From assembly GCA_002399735.1 (NCBI GenBank), contig DHEF01000002.1, positions 77,978 to 141,977 on the forward strand: a stretch of DNA of 64,000 bases, read 5' to 3'. Source of the stretch: Chitinophagaceae bacterium UBA4857 (GTDB lineage: Bacteria > Bacteroidota > Bacteroidia > Chitinophagales > Chitinophagaceae). The notes beneath the pieces are model-generated. The model was not told the origin of the DNA. It did not search any database and was given only the letters and a program-made list of their open reading frames with translations. The position numbers and the translations under genes are program-made. Shown piece by piece: positions 62,596-64,000 of this stretch. Every line of letters begins with the position of its first letter. Position 1 is the first letter of the stretch.

Positions 62596-63792
62596 TTATT
62601 TTGTTGCTGCCGCAAATGTTAAACCGGTGTGTTGGGTAATGGCTTCTTTCAGGCTGCCGGGGCCATAACCTGTCCAGTTGGCTTTTATTTTACCCTGGGG
62701 GTCAATTAATACATAGTTGGGTATGCCGTTTACACCATATTGGGCATAGATGCCTCTGTCTTCCATTTCATCGCTGAGGTTATACCAGGTCATGTTAAAC
62801 ATGGCGGTGGCTTTGGCCCATATTTTTTGTGTATCGCTGTTGAGGCCAACAATGGTGAGGCTATCTTTAAGTTGTTCATGTATTTCTTTCATTTCGGGAA
62901 CAGATTCGTGACAGGGGCCGCAGCCAAAGCTCCAGAAATCGAGTAAAATATATTTGCCTTTAAAATCGGCCAGGTGATAGGTATTGCCTTTGGGGTCTTT
63001 TAATAAAGTATCAAACATGGGCTGGCCAACTTTTACCACCGTTGGCGGGTTAAGTATCAGGCCAATTTTTTGACCATCAGCGCTGTTCTTTAAATCGGCA
63101 GAAAGGTTGTTGTACATTTTTTGTACAGCGGGTCTGAACTCTTCTTTTCCGTTCCATTTAATACTATTGGCTACGGAGTTTAACAGATCTAAACGTATAG
63201 GTGTTATTTTCCCTTTTTGTAAAAGGGTCAGGTTGTTTTGTTGAATTTTATAATTCACCAAATCAGACAAACTATCTACTTCGTCTATCTTCTTTTTCAG
63301 TGCTGTTTTTTCGTCCTTGGATAATTTTCCGTTTCTGTATTCCTCAATGAATGCACTTCTTTGCATAGAAAACTGCTGGTAATCTGTCCAATGTTTTTTA
63401 TTGGCGTTAATAAAATAGGCCCACTCTTTTTGCTGGGGAATATTACTTTTAACCGTCCAGGTATAGATTAATTTATCATGGCCCTGGATGGTGATGGTGG
63501 AGCCGGCCTTTGCCCAGAGTTTACAACTCATGGATGGAAAACCTTCACCGCCTGCCATGAGGGAGTATTGTTCTACGTTTTCATTATCCGGCGTATATAC
63601 TATTTTAAACTGACCATTGACTACACTGTCTTTTGACACCGTGATACCAACATTACCATCCTGTTTTAATAAAAAAAACTTCACGCCATCTTCGATACCT
63701 TTTAGTTTGCCGATGACGGTTATTTGTTTTTGTGCCAACAGATTGGTGGTAATAAAAAGCAGACTGATAAAGGCGATGATAAACCCTCTCAT
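62596..63792 (-). CDS. DUF4369-type N-terminal domain plus AhpC/TSA thioredoxin, TlpA-like
   Basis: 398 residues with a signal peptide ending LLAQ at 20. The first ~120 residues are the beta domain usual in these proteins (ITVIGKLKGIEDGVKFFLLK), then a helical linker (about 125-245) and a thioredoxin fold (about 260-398) with redox motif C-G-P-C in LDFWSFGCGPCHESVPEM and cis-proline GIPNYVLIDPQG. Periplasmic thiol-disulfide exchange is expected. A gene starting divergently at 63939 may be related. Confidence 0.9.
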   Translation of the reverse strand: MRGFIIAFISLLFITTNLLAQKQITVIGKLKGIEDGVKFFLLKQDGNVGITVSKDSVVNGQFKIVYTPDNENVEQYSLMAGGEGFPSMSCKLWAKAGSTITIQGHDKLIYTWTVKSNIPQQKEWAYFINANKKHWTDYQQFSMQRSAFIEEYRNGKLSKDEKTALKKKIDEVDSLSDLVNYKIQQNNLTLLQKGKITPIRLDLLNSVANSIKWNGKEEFRPAVQKMYNNLSADLKNSADGQKIGLILNPPTVVKVGQPMFDTLLKDPKGNTYHLADFKGKYILLDFWSFGCGPCHESVPEMKEIHEQLKDSLTIVGLNSDTQKIWAKATAMFNMTWYNLSDEMEDRGIYAQYGVNGIPNYVLIDPQGKIKANWTGYGPGSLKEAITQHTGLTFAAATK

Positions 63793-63938
63793 AAATAGTA
63801 GTTATTTGCGATAAATTTACCGTATTTAGATTAGCAATTTTGTTAATGTTTTAAAAAATGGAAGCCGTAAGTTCGGGAACTTTATTAGAAGATTTTGCGG
63901 ACTTTAGGAAAGACTGTTAGGAACATACATGCGTTAAA

Positions 63939-64000
63939 ATGAAAACAACAAGTGTAGTGGCAGTCGTTTCCAAATACTTTGTGATGGCTTTGTTTTACAG
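63939..64000 (+). CDS. Start of an open frame running off the right edge
   Basis: An ATG at 63939 opens 20 codons (MKTTSVVAVVSKYFVMALFY) without a stop to the window end. The hydrophobic run resembles a signal peptide, as in SusC-type receptors. Too short to identify. Confidence 0.4.
   Translation, partial: MKTTSVVAVVSKYFVMALFY

Overview
The window looks like a chromosomal segment of a Bacteroidota bacterium, most likely Chitinophagaceae or a close relative. The signs are several SusC/SusD pairs, a beta-propeller/Y_Y_Y regulator, bacillithiol synthesis (BshC), TlpA-like lipoprotein thioredoxins, AT-rich intergenic DNA and promoter-like TTTG...TAnnTTnG boxes. This is inference from gene content; I could not run any search.

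Region 1 (1-23.9 kb) is mostly core genome. It holds the start of a TPR protein running off the left edge, a two-gene unit with a cholesterol-dependent-cytolysin-like pore former, then bshC, a CBS-domain protein, purE, the NAD(P)HX repair enzyme, a serine hydrolase, serA, miaE, a pair of small unknown genes, rpsO, pnp, a GH29 fucosidase, and an alkA-like/aat/clpS cluster. Aat and ClpS belong to the same N-degron pathway. Gaps between these genes carry a dispersed, imperfect 60-170 bp repeat family (about eleven copies in the window).

Region 2 (20.9-32.0 kb) is a beta-glucan utilisation locus: a membrane-spanning propeller regulator, then divergent susC, susD, a PKD-type surface lipoprotein and two GH16 glucanases, one with a Calx-beta domain.

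Region 3 (32.1-43.3 kb) begins with tRNA-Val(TAC), a GIY-YIG nuclease gene and a second copy of the tRNA 3' half. Next come decayed genes including a frameshifted LytTR regulator, a tripartite hipB-hipS-hipT toxin-antitoxin operon with a repeated operator, a 1.6 kb gene-poor stretch with a duplicated unit, a small DUF6520-like secreted peptide, and a TlpA-SusC-SusD operon.

Region 4 (43.8-60.7 kb) is an accessory island with every gene on the + strand and little sign of core function. It includes a tandem-HTH regulator, a PLD nuclease-like protein, a Gabija pair (gajA/gajB), an AcrVA2-like unknown, a membrane-anchored unknown, a stand-alone GT51 transglycosylase overlapping a nucleotidyltransferase, a large unknown protein with a four-helix membrane partner, a membrane protein/P-loop kinase pair, a lipoprotein, and a broken AAA ATPase. 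Two intergenic repeat families organise it: a nearly identical promoter-plus-leader reused upstream of five genes, and large palindromic attC-like sites directly after stop codons. No integrase is in the window. It reads as a cassette array loaded with defence-type genes and is the most unusual part.

Region 5 (60.7-64.0 kb) has a leucine-rich-repeat lipoprotein, a gene-poor stretch with an 18-bp inverted repeat, a DUF4369/thioredoxin protein and the first codons of a gene running off the right edge.
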